Assembly: GCF_900130065.1 (NCBI RefSeq)
Contig: NZ_FQXV01000002.1
Span: forward strand, 124,001-188,000
Direction: 5' to 3'
Length of the DNA: 64,000 nucleotides
DNA from: Sporobacter termitidis DSM 10068
GTDB taxonomy: Bacteria > Bacillota > Clostridia > Oscillospirales > Oscillospiraceae
Shown here: piece by piece, positions 8,409 to 16,414 of the stretch
Numbering within the stretch: the first letter of the stretch is position 1
Layout: every line of letters starts with the position of its first letter
Made by a program: the position numbers and the translations under genes
Notes under the pieces: generated by a model
What the model was told of the DNA's origin: nothing
Database searches by the model: none
The model's input: the letters and a program-made list of their open reading frames with translations, nothing else

Positions 8409-8651
8409 TCATGGCTTCAAAAGAGATTTCATCAGGTCAGCCACCGGCGAAAAAAACCATTCCTGCCATTCTGACGGATTTGGGACATTGATATTGAGAC
8501 ATTTCAGCACTGCAATAGTTGTTCCCACCAGCAGCAGCACGGAAAATGTAACAAATTCTTTTATGAGCTTCTGGCTGATCATTTTGGGTATTTCCACGAT
8601 GCATAAGACGATGTCAAATACTATTATTGCAGCGAATGAGACGATTGCCAT
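8409..8651 (-). CDS. Small two-helix membrane protein in the ger operon, D-subunit-like
   Basis: An 80-aa protein with two hydrophobic helices (~3-20 and ~34-50) and a short hydrophilic end. It lies 22 bases after gerC and 40 bases before gerB in the same direction. Some Bacillus ger operons encode similar ~75-aa two-helix D proteins that modulate receptor function. Position and topology fit that role; I do not recognise a sequence motif. Confidence 0.6.
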   Translation of the reverse strand: MAIVSFAAIIVFDIVLCIVEIPKMISQKLIKEFVTFSVLLLVGTTIAVLKCLNINVPNPSEWQEWFFSPVADLMKSLLKP

Positions 8652-8673
8652 AATAGCCGCCTCCTGCTTCCCG

Positions 8674-9864
8674 CTAGTTTTTCTGCGTTATTGATTTTGT
8701 GATGTCGCCTGTCGAATTCATTTTTGCCGACAATTCTAAAGTGACGGGGATATCCACGAAGACCTCATTCCATTTGTCCTTGACGGTCTTCCAGTAAGCT
8801 TTATCGGCGTCGTGCACACGCTCTCCAAAACCAAAAATATCCGAACCCAGCTCTTTTTGTGCTTTGTGGATGGCCGATTCACAAATAATTCTGAGTTTTT
8901 TTTCAACCAGTTTATTGATCAATTCAATATTTTCAACTTTTGAAACATTAAGGTCACCCTTCACGTCGACAATGTCGTAGGTGAGTTTCACCTCGACGGT
9001 GATGGCAGGCTGGTTATTTCGTACGACTGCCTTGATCTTCGAAGCTGTTTTTGGTATGTCATAAGAGACCATGCCGTTATCTCCATAAGTCTCAAAGCCT
9101 ACTGTATGCAGGACTTTGTCCGTAATATAGTTGTATCCCTTTGACTCAAGCTCGTCCAGCCATCCGACAAGCTTGTCCTGTTTAAACACCCCGATATCGG
9201 TAAATTTAAGTTTTTCAAACTCTCCGCTTTTTTTAAGCGTATCTGTTGAATTGGTTGTGTCGCCGTCGTCAACTTTTTCAACAGCGGTGATTGTCGCATT
9301 AATGCCGTCTGCTGTCAGGTCGTTGGCCAGCTCAATAATCCTGAGGCCTCTTACAGGAGCCCATTCTTCAGTGGCCATTTTCAGTTTAGTGAACATATCG
9401 ACGCCGGGTATCAATTCGATCGGCGTCAGGACACTGAGAATTTCTCGGGCTGAGGAGCCTCTTGCTATAGCAAAATAAAAGTCCGTTCTGAATTCAGGAT
9501 TCCGGAGCAAATAATCAACGATATTTGAAATACCCTCTCTGGCAATCTCCTCGCCGAGAATGACCATCCGAAGATGCGAATGATATATTTTTCGGGAAGT
9601 TATTGTCGTCATTCTCGTGATGGTCTCATTGATGTCTTCGCCTTCTTGAGTATACACGACGACCGGGGACTCAGATGTCATCTTTTTTGAGGCGATTGTT
9701 TTCGGATTAATCACCTGCTCGGAAATAACGTAGCCCTTATCGGATTTATCGATTCCCAGACAAACACTGATGCCGAGCGTGTTGACCTCACGACTGCTCC
9801 AACAGCCTGAGAGGAACAGATTTGCCAGCAAAACAATACCAGCCAGCACTCTTCTTGATTTCAT
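8674..9864 (-). CDS. Spore germinant receptor subunit C, Ger(x)C-family lipoprotein
   Basis: A 396-aa lipoprotein with lipobox LSGC at residues ~18-21, followed by WSSREVNTLGISVCLGIDK, the standard beginning of Ger(x)C proteins. The middle contains YHSHLRMVILGEEIAREGI, also typical. After acylation it is anchored on the outer face of the spore inner membrane and forms the A-B-C receptor. The gene starts 5 bases after the gerA stop codon, so they are likely coupled. Confidence 0.92.
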   Translation of the reverse strand: MKSRRVLAGIVLLANLFLSGCWSSREVNTLGISVCLGIDKSDKGYVISEQVINPKTIASKKMTSESPVVVYTQEGEDINETITRMTTITSRKIYHSHLRMVILGEEIAREGISNIVDYLLRNPEFRTDFYFAIARGSSAREILSVLTPIELIPGVDMFTKLKMATEEWAPVRGLRIIELANDLTADGINATITAVEKVDDGDTTNSTDTLKKSGEFEKLKFTDIGVFKQDKLVGWLDELESKGYNYITDKVLHTVGFETYGDNGMVSYDIPKTASKIKAVVRNNQPAITVEVKLTYDIVDVKGDLNVSKVENIELINKLVEKKLRIICESAIHKAQKELGSDIFGFGERVHDADKAYWKTVKDKWNEVFVDIPVTLELSAKMNSTGDITKSITQKN

Positions 9865-9869
9865 AGGGA

Positions 9870-11423
9870 CTACCTTATTTCCGGTTTTTTCGTTATATTC
9901 GGGTCCATAGTATTTCGGCCGTTAGTTCGCGCCTTACCGGTGCCGCTGATACCTGCGGGACGGAATTTCAGTTTAAAAAGAGGAAATCTGACCAGTGTAT
10001 CTTTATTAGCTCCCTTAATATAAGGCGCCGCCGGCGTAAGGTAGGGAACTGAAGCGGATTTAAGCTTGCACAAATGCAGGAGAAGAATGATAAGGCCCAT
10101 GGATATGCCATACAGTCCGAGTATCCCTGCGATGCAAATAAAGGCAAACCTTAACAATCGAACGGCATTGGACATTGCATAATTCGTAATTGCAAAGCTC
10201 GATATAGCCGTGAGCGCTACGACAATGACTGTGGCCGCCGATACGAGGCCCGCCTCGACGGCCGCCTGTCCTAAAACAAGTGCCCCGACAATCGAAATGG
10301 CGGAGCCGATGGCACGCGGCATCCTAACGCCGGCTTCCCTCAAAATCTCAAAGGTCAGATCCATCAGTAATACTTCCAGCACGGCGGGAAACGGTACGCC
10401 TTCACGTTGCGCAGCAATACTGATGAGAAGCGGCGTCGGTATGATCTCCTGATGAAAAGTGACCAAAGCGATAAATACTGCCGGAACTAACAGCGTAAAT
10501 ATCAGCGCAATATATCTGATAATGCGTATCAGTGATTGTACATAGAAGTTTTCATAGTAATCGTCGCCCGATTGAAGAAAATCGGAAAAAAGCGCCGGCT
10601 CCAACAGAACATAGGGTGTACCGTCGCATAGAATCGCGACCCGGCCTTCCAGCAGCCCAGCCGCGACCGTATCGGGCCTTTCCGAATTCAATATAGTCGG
10701 AAAAATCGAATATGGATCCGTTTTTATGATTTCTTCTATATAATTGCTGCCTAATACCCCGTCATAATTTATTTTGGATACCCTGCTGCGGAGGTCGTCC
10801 ACAATATCCTTTTTGGCAATTCCATTAAAATAAAGCAGCTTGACTTTTGTATGCGTGACGGTGCCCAGCGTGATGTCTTCAATGCGAAGCGCTTCGTTTC
10901 TCACCCTGCTTCTGATCATAAAAACATTTTTATCGATGTTTTCCGTAAAAGCATCCTTCGGTCCTTTAATGACAGTCTGTGTTGTCGGCTCCGATATGGC
11001 ACGACCTTCGTCAGATGCCGTGCTGACGGAAATATAGATATCATAACCGTCAACTAAAAAAACAGTGTTGCCGGATAGGATTTCTTCGTACATTTTCGTA
11101 TAGTCGTTTCCTGATCTTGTCGCTCTGAGTTTTGTTACAGTATTGAGCAAGAAATCAAAAACAGATTCCGATTTGCTCTTTATGCGTTCTGCGTCAATTT
11201 GAGACAGTTCATTTGAAATTGAGTTAATCACGGTGTGGTCGATCATTTCCGTCAGATAGACGGATGCATACAATGCCGTATTTTTCCTTAGTTGCGCAAG
11301 ATTGATGATCAAATCGGGGCTATGTCCGAAGTCGGTTTGTAGGGTGACAATATTGGCTTTTAAATCCCGGCTGAGGAGCTTTTGGTTTTCTGAACTAATA
11401 TGATCGGCCGCTTGTGTACCCAT
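9870..11423 (-). CDS. Spore germinant receptor subunit A (GerA family)
   Basis: A 517-aa protein with a soluble N-terminal half (residues ~20-290) and four to five membrane helices afterwards. Diagnostic stretches are EGRVAILCDGTPYVLLEPALFSDFLQS-like and HQEIIPTPLLISIAAQREGVPFP, both hallmarks of GerA/SpoVAF proteins. The A subunit assembles into a pentameric ion channel that opens on germinant binding. It is the first gene of the operon, with AAGGAGCG before the ATG. The C-terminus is a basic, proline-rich tail ending with TKKPEIR. Confidence 0.94.
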   Translation of the reverse strand: MGTQAADHISSENQKLLSRDLKANIVTLQTDFGHSPDLIINLAQLRKNTALYASVYLTEMIDHTVINSISNELSQIDAERIKSKSESVFDFLLNTVTKLRATRSGNDYTKMYEEILSGNTVFLVDGYDIYISVSTASDEGRAISEPTTQTVIKGPKDAFTENIDKNVFMIRSRVRNEALRIEDITLGTVTHTKVKLLYFNGIAKKDIVDDLRSRVSKINYDGVLGSNYIEEIIKTDPYSIFPTILNSERPDTVAAGLLEGRVAILCDGTPYVLLEPALFSDFLQSGDDYYENFYVQSLIRIIRYIALIFTLLVPAVFIALVTFHQEIIPTPLLISIAAQREGVPFPAVLEVLLMDLTFEILREAGVRMPRAIGSAISIVGALVLGQAAVEAGLVSAATVIVVALTAISSFAITNYAMSNAVRLLRFAFICIAGILGLYGISMGLIILLLHLCKLKSASVPYLTPAAPYIKGANKDTLVRFPLFKLKFRPAGISGTGKARTNGRNTMDPNITKKPEIR

Positions 11424-11600
11424 ACAGATCGCTCCTTAATTATGTTTTTGTTCCTTAGAATTGTATTATTGCCTGGTTCTCCCTAACATATTTGTACCTA
11501 ATTTTGCTTACTGCCGCTGTTAAATAATGGTGTTATACGTTGGATCTGACTAAATCGAAATGGATCCATTAATATTCTTAACACCCTGCATCGTAAGGTT
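11424..11600. other. Upstream region of the ger operon
   Basis: About 180 bases without a gene. It should hold the ger promoter, expected to be forespore sigma-G dependent, but I could not identify a convincing -35/-10 pair. Confidence 0.3.
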
Positions 11601-11646
11601 AAAAAAATATACGCAGGAAATGGACTTCACAACATTTCCTGCGTAT
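11601..11646 (-). terminator. Rho-independent terminator, minus strand
   Basis: A 14-bp stem (11609-11622 with 11633-11646) is followed on the minus strand by ATATTTTTTT. It could end readthrough from the diguanylate cyclase gene before the ger operon. Confidence 0.7.
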
Positions 11647-11797
11647 TTATCTATCAAATTAATTTTTTATTTGTTAAAATAGCTGTAAGCAGGTCTACAT
11701 GAATTAATTACCTTAGGAGGAAAAGGCAGTGAAAGATCGCCTGGTGATGGAGCAATGGTCAGAGCGGTCACGGAAGGAAGATTGGAAAGCAACGTCG

Positions 11798-11840
11798 ACA
11801 CAACGCGCCGGGCCAATAGGCCCGGCGCGTTGTGTTTTAT
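11798..11840. terminator. GC-rich hairpin immediately after the GGDEF gene
   Basis: A perfect 17-bp stem (11798-11814 with 11819-11835) with an AATA loop. It adjoins the stop codon of the minus-strand GGDEF gene. The T-run (TTTTATTA) lies on the plus-strand side, so directionality is uncertain. Confidence 0.6.
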
Positions 11841-12490
11841 TACAGCATGATGACTGTATTCCTGATTTCCTTTGCCTCGTATAGCGCCATATCCGCTAGT
11901 CTTAGTAAATCGTTGATGCTTACGCATTTATATGTCGTTGCGACCCCGATGCTGATTGTCATTTTAATAGTATTTTGCTCAAAGCTGAAATCAAAATTTT
12001 CAACGATATCCCTCAACCGCTCTGCAAGTCTGTAAGCATTTTCAGAATCGGACCGAGAGAGTACGATTGCAAATTCCTCGCCGCCTAATCTTGCTCCCCA
12101 ATCCGATTTTCTGATGTTGCCGGTCAGAATTTCAGTGACCTGCTTTAGAGCTTCGTCGCCCGCTAGGTGCCCGTAAGTGTCGTTCACTTTTTTAAAATTG
12201 TCTATATCGATCATCAGCAGAGCTAAAGGGAAGTCTGCTTTTGGAATCTCGCGTAATTTTGAGAGGAAGAACCGACGATTGTACAGTCCCGTCAGGCTGT
12301 CCTTGATAGCTTGCTGGTGCAACTGCTTCATTATTATACCGCAACAAACCAGCAGGACCCCCTGACTTACGATGCAAGTAACAAAATTGATAATATTGTG
12401 CAGCAGAAATGCAATAAGCCATATTATTGAACTGACCGCCAATAAGATAATAGGCGCATATTTAAAAAGTTTTTCCTTCAAATCCGTCAC
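11840..12490 (-). CDS. Membrane-bound diguanylate cyclase (GGDEF domain)
   Basis: A 216-aa protein with two N-terminal membrane helices (~10-30 and ~34-55) and a GGDEF domain (~62-216). The catalytic loop is GGEEF. RKSD five residues before it matches the RxxD inhibitory site, so product feedback is likely. DSLTGLYNRRFF and MIDIDNFKKVNDTYGH are further family motifs. It makes c-di-GMP from two GTP. The sensory part is minimal, only a hairpin in the membrane. It seems to be transcribed alone. Confidence 0.93.
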   Translation of the reverse strand: MTDLKEKLFKYAPIILLAVSSIIWLIAFLLHNIINFVTCIVSQGVLLVCCGIIMKQLHQQAIKDSLTGLYNRRFFLSKLREIPKADFPLALLMIDIDNFKKVNDTYGHLAGDEALKQVTEILTGNIRKSDWGARLGGEEFAIVLSRSDSENAYRLAERLRDIVENFDFSFEQNTIKMTISIGVATTYKCVSINDLLRLADMALYEAKEIRNTVIML

Positions 12491-12582
12491 CTGTCATTTA
12501 GCTTACTATTTATTATGCCCTTGATCGCTTTGTCGTACAGCGTAAACAATGGGAAACCTATTAAGCAAAATATCAGCGCTTT

Positions 12583-12729
12583 TCAGAAAGGCCAATCATC
12601 TTTTGAGCGGGGACCAAGCCCCTTTTTCTTTCTGTATATACTGTCAACAATCAATGCCAAGACAAGGGCAAATATTAACCCGCCTAAAAGAAGTAGATCA
12701 ACAACCGGATTACCTGTTGTGAACATCAT
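12583..12729 (-). CDS. Small single-helix membrane protein, 48 aa
   Basis: An ATG at 12729 is preceded by GAGGTGAT with 8 bases spacing and opens 48 codons. The product begins MMFTTGNPVVDLLLLGG, continues as a hydrophobic helix to about residue 28, then DSIYRKKKGLGPRSKDDWPF. One membrane helix with a positively charged cytoplasmic tail is the expected topology. A longer reading frame on the opposite strand lacks these features. Function unknown; the XRE regulator gene is divergent, about 175 bases away, and could control it. Confidence 0.55.
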   Translation of the reverse strand: MMFTTGNPVVDLLLLGGLIFALVLALIVDSIYRKKKGLGPRSKDDWPF

Positions 12730-12872
12730 CACCAAATATCACCTCAAAAAGTAAATTAATGACATGGCCCATTATAGAAAATTAATGGATCGGTGTCAAC
12801 ACTTTAGTTCTTTAAAATATATAAATCAGAATAAAAGTAACTTGCATAATTTATTACTAAAATATACTTTTA

Positions 12873-12890
12873 CCTTGTCTATGTACAAGG
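12873..12890. promoter_or_regulatory. Inverted repeat at the XRE gene start, possible operator
   Basis: CCTTGT and ACAAGG flank a 6-base spacer; the right arm contains the AAGGAG ribosome-binding site. A TTGCAT/TACTTT promoter with 17-base spacing lies just upstream. Autorepression by the XRE protein is a natural reading. Confidence 0.4.
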
Positions 12891-12904
12891 AGTGGTGTCA
12901 ATAG

Positions 12905-13252
12905 ATGAGTAATATTGTAAAAATTGTTGGTGAAAGAATTAAATACCATAGACTTGAAAAATCATTGAGCCAAGAGCAGTTGGCTTTAATGGCAGGGCTA
13001 AGCCCTACCAGCATTGGTAAGCTGGAGAGGGGCCAAAAAAATCCTTCATTATTGAGTCTTGAAAAGATACTTAATGCGCTGGAGGTTTCCTTTGAGGAAT
13101 TTTTTAAATATATCCAGCCTTCAACAAAGGAATACGAAGATTTAATCGTTCCATTAATAGTGAATAAAGTGATTCGGTTGAGCAAGCAAGATCAGAAAGA
13201 AGTAATGAACATCTTGGATTCTATAGTTAACATAAAAAAGTCTGACAGATAA
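12905..13252 (+). CDS. XRE-family transcriptional regulator
   Basis: A 115-aa protein with a complete HTH_3 domain in residues 4-62: VGERIKYHRLEKSLSQEQLALMAGLSPTSIGKLERGQKNPSLLSLEKIL. The remaining ~50 residues are helical and may dimerise. It resembles Cro/CI-type repressors and SinR-like regulators. AAGGAG lies 12 bases before the ATG. Codon use is AT-rich like its neighbours to the left. A terminator starts inside the last codons. Its targets are unknown. Confidence 0.88.
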   Translation: MSNIVKIVGERIKYHRLEKSLSQEQLALMAGLSPTSIGKLERGQKNPSLLSLEKILNALEVSFEEFFKYIQPSTKEYEDLIVPLIVNKVIRLSKQDQKEVMNILDSIVNIKKSDR

Positions 13253-13270
13253 TCTGTTGGACTTTTTTTA
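13234..13270 (+). terminator. Terminator of the XRE gene
   Basis: AAAAAAGTC...GACTTTTTTT stem with an inner imperfect GACAGA/TCTGTT helix, overlapping the stop codon. Confidence 0.75.
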
Positions 13271-13353
13271 TTTAAGCAAAAGGTCGGCATTCCTTTACAA
13301 CGGCAAACAGCGGTGCTAAGAATAAAATCAATCTGTGCGGCTGAATGAAAAAC

Positions 13354-13379
13354 GGGCAGACACTTTACGGTGCCTGCCC
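13354..13379. terminator. Hairpin in the gene-free stretch before tRNA-Ser
   Basis: GGGCAG-A-CAC and GTG-C-CTGCCC form an almost continuous stem around TTTACG. Weak T-run after it. The surrounding 13270-13538 holds no gene, only a possible integrase remnant near 13482-13530. Confidence 0.4.
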
Positions 13380-13538
13380 TAGTTTGTCAAACATGCCTGT
13401 AACTGAGTAGAATACAACTGTATTTTAGGGTCGGAACATTGAGGGCGGAGTAAGTAGGGAGGACAATTTTACCCGGGTGTAGTGCGCCAAATCTCTAAGG
13501 GGTCAAAATTGGGGTCAAGCACTCCTTTAGTAACGAAT

Positions 13539-13582
13539 AAAAACCCGCAGATCCCTGTAAAATCAAGGTTCTGCGGGTTTTT
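13539..13582 (-). terminator. Terminator of tRNA-Ser
   Basis: On the minus strand AAAAACCCGCAGA pairs with TCTGCGGGTTTTT six bases beyond the encoded CCA end. Confidence 0.8.
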
Positions 13583-13587
13583 CAGTC

Positions 13588-13680
13588 TGGCGGAGAAGGA
13601 GGGATTCGAACCCTCGAGACCGTTTTGCGGCCTACACGATTTCCAATCGTGCGCCCTCGACCAAGCTAGGCGACTTCTCC
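13588..13680 (-). tRNA. tRNA-Ser(GGA)
   Basis: On the minus strand the acceptor GGAGAAG (from 13680) pairs with CTTCTCC near the 3' end. The anticodon stem CACGATT/AATCGTG encloses GGA, which reads UCC codons. A long variable arm (class II, GGCCGCAAAACGGTC region) and GGTTCGAATCC T-loop identify a serine tRNA. CCA is encoded (13588-13590). The gene's 3' end faces the AT-richer left part of the window. Confidence 0.95.
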
Positions 13681-13901
13681 ATAATTCTATTCAATTTTTC
13701 CCCGCCTTGGGCAGGCTTTGTTATTATAGTAGATATGCTGGGCAAAGTCAAGATGTTATATTTCCCGGCAGGGCAAATATTCTGACCGCGCCGACAAAAG
13801 CGAAAACGCCCGTGGCTTGCCGCTTTGACGCAGCCGTTATATAATTACCACATATTGGTGCAAAGCCTCTGTGAAGCGATCTTTCCCGAAAGGATGATAC
13901 C

Positions 13902-14510
13902 ATGAAAAAGACTATCCTGGTACTGGCTTTATCCGTGTTACTACTGGCGGCGTGCTCGGCCGAAACGACGCAGAATTCGAAAGAAGCCTACATAGAAAAG
14001 CTGCCGTTGACGGCAGCGGAACAGGAGCTTGTCAACCTTTTGAATAACGGCGGCAATGCGAGCATCTATCATTATGCCGTCAACGAGGATGTCAAAAGCC
14101 TGAAAATATACCTCGACGTCTATCAGGATGGCACCCTGCTTGACAGAAAGCTCTCCGGTGCCGTCGGCTTAAACGCTGCCGAAGGAAAAATGGCTGTACT
14201 GCCTGATCAGAGCAGCAACACCGCTTTTCATCTCAGCATTGTGACAGGCAGCGGCGGCGCGTACTTCAATCTGCAGAACGCGCTGGACGTCGGCGCGCTG
14301 TCACAAATTGACGTGCCGTCAAACGGCCCGCAAGCCGGCATTAAAGCCACAGACACTTATGCCCTGTTCGCCCGGCTGTTTTGCAAACCGGAGAGCATGT
14401 TCGTTTATGCCGACACGCTCAGCAATCCCGACAGATTAAAGGCATACAGCTACGCTTACATTATATCCTGCGAGTTCTCCTCGGACCGGCTGGATTCCCA
14501 GTCTCCATAA
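13902..14510 (+). CDS. Lipoprotein of unknown function
   Basis: A 202-aa protein with a classical lipoprotein signal: MKKTILVLALSVLLLAAC, cleavage before Cys18. The mature part has no motif I recognise; it is mildly acidic, with alternating hydrophobic residues that suggest beta structure. It would sit on the outer face of the membrane. It is followed after about 90 bases by the UDG gene. No clear functional link. Confidence 0.75.
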   Translation: MKKTILVLALSVLLLAACSAETTQNSKEAYIEKLPLTAAEQELVNLLNNGGNASIYHYAVNEDVKSLKIYLDVYQDGTLLDRKLSGAVGLNAAEGKMAVLPDQSSNTAFHLSIVTGSGGAYFNLQNALDVGALSQIDVPSNGPQAGIKATDTYALFARLFCKPESMFVYADTLSNPDRLKAYSYAYIISCEFSSDRLDSQSP

Positions 14511-14597
14511 CGCGGCCGTTTCATTGCGTTTTCGTGGACTTTTTCATGCCGATGCAGTATACTCTATGCAACAATAAAGGAATCCGGAGGCTCCGCC

Positions 14598-15176
14598 ATG
14601 CTGACCTGGGAAGAACTCGAAAATGCCTGTCTGGCGTGCACAAGGTGCGCGCTGTATGAGACGCGGACGAACGTGGTGTTCGGCGTGGGGAATAAAGACG
14701 CGGAGGTTCTCTTCGTCGGCGAGGGACCGGGCGAGCAGGAGGACTTGCAGGGGGAACCCTTTGTCGGGCGGGCCGGCAAGCTCCTGGACGACATGCTGAA
14801 GATCATCGAGCTTGACCGGAAGACGAACATCTACATCGCCAATATCGTCAAATGCCGCCCACCAAAAAACAGGGACCCCCTGAACACGGAGCAGGACGCC
14901 TGCATCGACCATCTGCGGGCCCAGTTCCGGCTCATCAAACCAAAAATCATCGTCTGCCTCGGGCGCATCGCCGCCTACCGGCTCATCGGCGAGGATTTTA
15001 AAATCACGCGGGACCACGGCAAATGGTACGACAAGGACGGCGTCAAATTCATGGCGCTTTATCATCCCGCCGCGCTCCTTCGTGACCCGGGGCGGCGGCC
15101 GGAAACGTTTGTGGACCTCAAGGAACTGGAACGCGTCATCCGGGAGACGTGCCCGAATACCTACGCCGCGCCATGA
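14598..15176 (+). CDS. Family 4 uracil-DNA glycosylase
   Basis: A 192-aa Fe-S enzyme that removes uracil from DNA in base-excision repair. Cluster ligands are visible as Cys14-x2-Cys17 and a second pair spaced by 15 residues ([17 protein letters not shown]). The water-activating motif is GEGPGEQED near residue 42 and the DNA-intercalating motif is HPAALLRDP near 155. Length matches the thermophile-type UDGa family. GGAGG lies 7 bases before the ATG. The last bases overlap the next start as ATGA. Confidence 0.92.
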   Translation: MLTWEELENACLACTRCALYETRTNVVFGVGNKDAEVLFVGEGPGEQEDLQGEPFVGRAGKLLDDMLKIIELDRKTNIYIANIVKCRPPKNRDPLNTEQDACIDHLRAQFRLIKPKIIVCLGRIAAYRLIGEDFKITRDHGKWYDKDGVKFMALYHPAALLRDPGRRPETFVDLKELERVIRETCPNTYAAP

Positions 15177-16060
15177 GCGGCCGCGATAATATCGTTCGGA
15201 CGGCCTACGCTCAGGACGAGTCCGCGCTCAAAGCACTGTGGCGCGCCGTCTTCGGCGACGACCCGGCGGACATTGACCACTTCTTTGAGACGTATTTTTC
15301 CCCGGAACTGACGGCCGTTATCGACGAAGACAAAACGCCCGTCTCCGCGGCGTATATCCTGCCCGTGGGGCGGCTTGTCCGCCCGGGCCGCACGCCGGTG
15401 GATTGCGCGATGATTTACGCGGTGGCCACACAGCCGGCATGCCGTGGCCGCGGCTACGGCGAAGCGGTGACGGGGGCGGCGGGAAACCTGGCGGTCAAGC
15501 GCGGCTTTCCCGCCGTCGTTTTAAAGCCAGCTGACGACGGGCTTTTCGACTTTTACGGGCAGCGCTCCGATTTCCGGGAGTTTTTTGACGTTTATGAATA
15601 CCGGTACCGCCCTTCTGCGCTGCCGGCGCCCACATTGACCGCCGCGCCGGCCACGCCCGAAGCCTACCGCGCGCTGCGGCGGCACTTTCTGGACGGTACC
15701 GTGTACATCGACATGGACGAGCGCGGCCTTGCCTACCAGCAGTATCTCTGCGCGGCTTCCGGCGGCGGACTGTACGCCCTGTCCGACGGCGGCCGCGACG
15801 CCGGCTGCGCGATCGTCGAGCCGGACGGGCCCGCCGTCCATGTCAAAGAGCTGCTGCTCGACAGTGACCGCCGCCCAAAAGACGCCGTATCCGCCCTGGC
15901 GGCACACTTTCCGGCGGCGGAATACGCCGTCCGGACAACGTCGCCCTGCGCTGTAACGCCGCCGACGGGGAAAAAACGCTTTGGAATGCTGCTGGCGAAC
16001 GCCGATTTGGAAAACGGCGCGGCGCATAATATGAAATGGTATGGCCCGGCTTTCGACTGA
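15173..16060 (+). CDS. GNAT-family N-acetyltransferase
   Basis: I chose the ATG at 15173, which overlaps the upstream TGA as ATGA, over a GTG eight codons earlier; this gives 295 aa. The acetyl-CoA motif is TQPACRGRGYGEAVTGAA (around residue 85-105). The second half may be a C-terminal sterol-carrier-like or second GNAT lobe, as in Eis-like enzymes, but I cannot assign it. The acceptor substrate is unknown. Coupling to UDG is probably only transcriptional. Confidence 0.82.
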   Translation: MSGRDNIVRTAYAQDESALKALWRAVFGDDPADIDHFFETYFSPELTAVIDEDKTPVSAAYILPVGRLVRPGRTPVDCAMIYAVATQPACRGRGYGEAVTGAAGNLAVKRGFPAVVLKPADDGLFDFYGQRSDFREFFDVYEYRYRPSALPAPTLTAAPATPEAYRALRRHFLDGTVYIDMDERGLAYQQYLCAASGGGLYALSDGGRDAGCAIVEPDGPAVHVKELLLDSDRRPKDAVSALAAHFPAAEYAVRTTSPCAVTPPTGKKRFGMLLANADLENGAAHNMKWYGPAFD

Positions 16061-16107
16061 TATTACAAATAATTTTCCGAATTGCATAAAAAAACATTTA
16101 AAAATTT

Positions 16108-16212
16108 TCAATGTTTAATAATTTCGCAACAATTTAATGTATATTTGTTAACAACTCCCTGGTAATATAACTGGTGTAGGGTTGCCAATTCCATCTTTTT
16201 ATCTTTTTTCAT
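16108..16212 (-). CDS. Possible 34-aa peptide
   Basis: An ATG behind GAGGATAATAAA opens a frame for MKKDKKMELATLHQLYYQGV and 14 further residues. Not recognised. It lies in an otherwise empty AT-rich stretch between the GNAT gene and the terminator. Composition and a plausible ribosome-binding site are the only support. Confidence 0.25.
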   Translation of the reverse strand: MKKDKKMELATLHQLYYQGVVNKYTLNCCEIIKH

Positions 16213-16235
16213 TTTATTATCCTCATAACCTTTTA

Positions 16236-16278
16236 GGCCAACGGGAGCTGCAAAAGCTCCCGTTGGCCGCTTCTTTTT
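16236..16278 (+). terminator. Terminator after the UDG-GNAT operon
   Basis: A perfect 14-bp stem (16236-16249 with 16255-16268), loop GCAAA, then GCTTCTTTTT. Confidence 0.85.
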
Positions 16279-16345
16279 AATAACATCCTTCTCCTCCCCA
16301 CGCATAGTTTACTGAAATAAATCAGTATCATATTAACCTGGCCGT

Positions 16346-16374
16346 TTGCGCGCCTGTCCTTTTTAGTATATAAT
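16346..16374 (+). promoter_or_regulatory. Promoter of pcrA
   Basis: TTGCGC and TATAAT separated by 17 bases, 41 bases before the ATG. Confidence 0.6.
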
Positions 16375-16414
16375 AGCGTCTGGTTATTAACATTTGGATT
16401 TGGGAGTATCGCAC

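Noticed and set aside
11729-11884. GTG-initiated 51-codon frame behind TTAGGAGG
   Set aside because: The ribosome-binding site is good, but the frame reads through the perfect 17-bp hairpin and into the antisense of the GGDEF gene. It may be a decayed gene start.
12515-12754. 79-codon plus-strand frame
   Set aside because: No ribosome-binding site and basic/low-complexity product; the minus-strand 48-aa membrane protein fits better.
13482-13844. 120-codon frame over tRNA-Ser
   Set aside because: It translates the tRNA gene and its terminator; only the first codons are considered as a possible integrase remnant.
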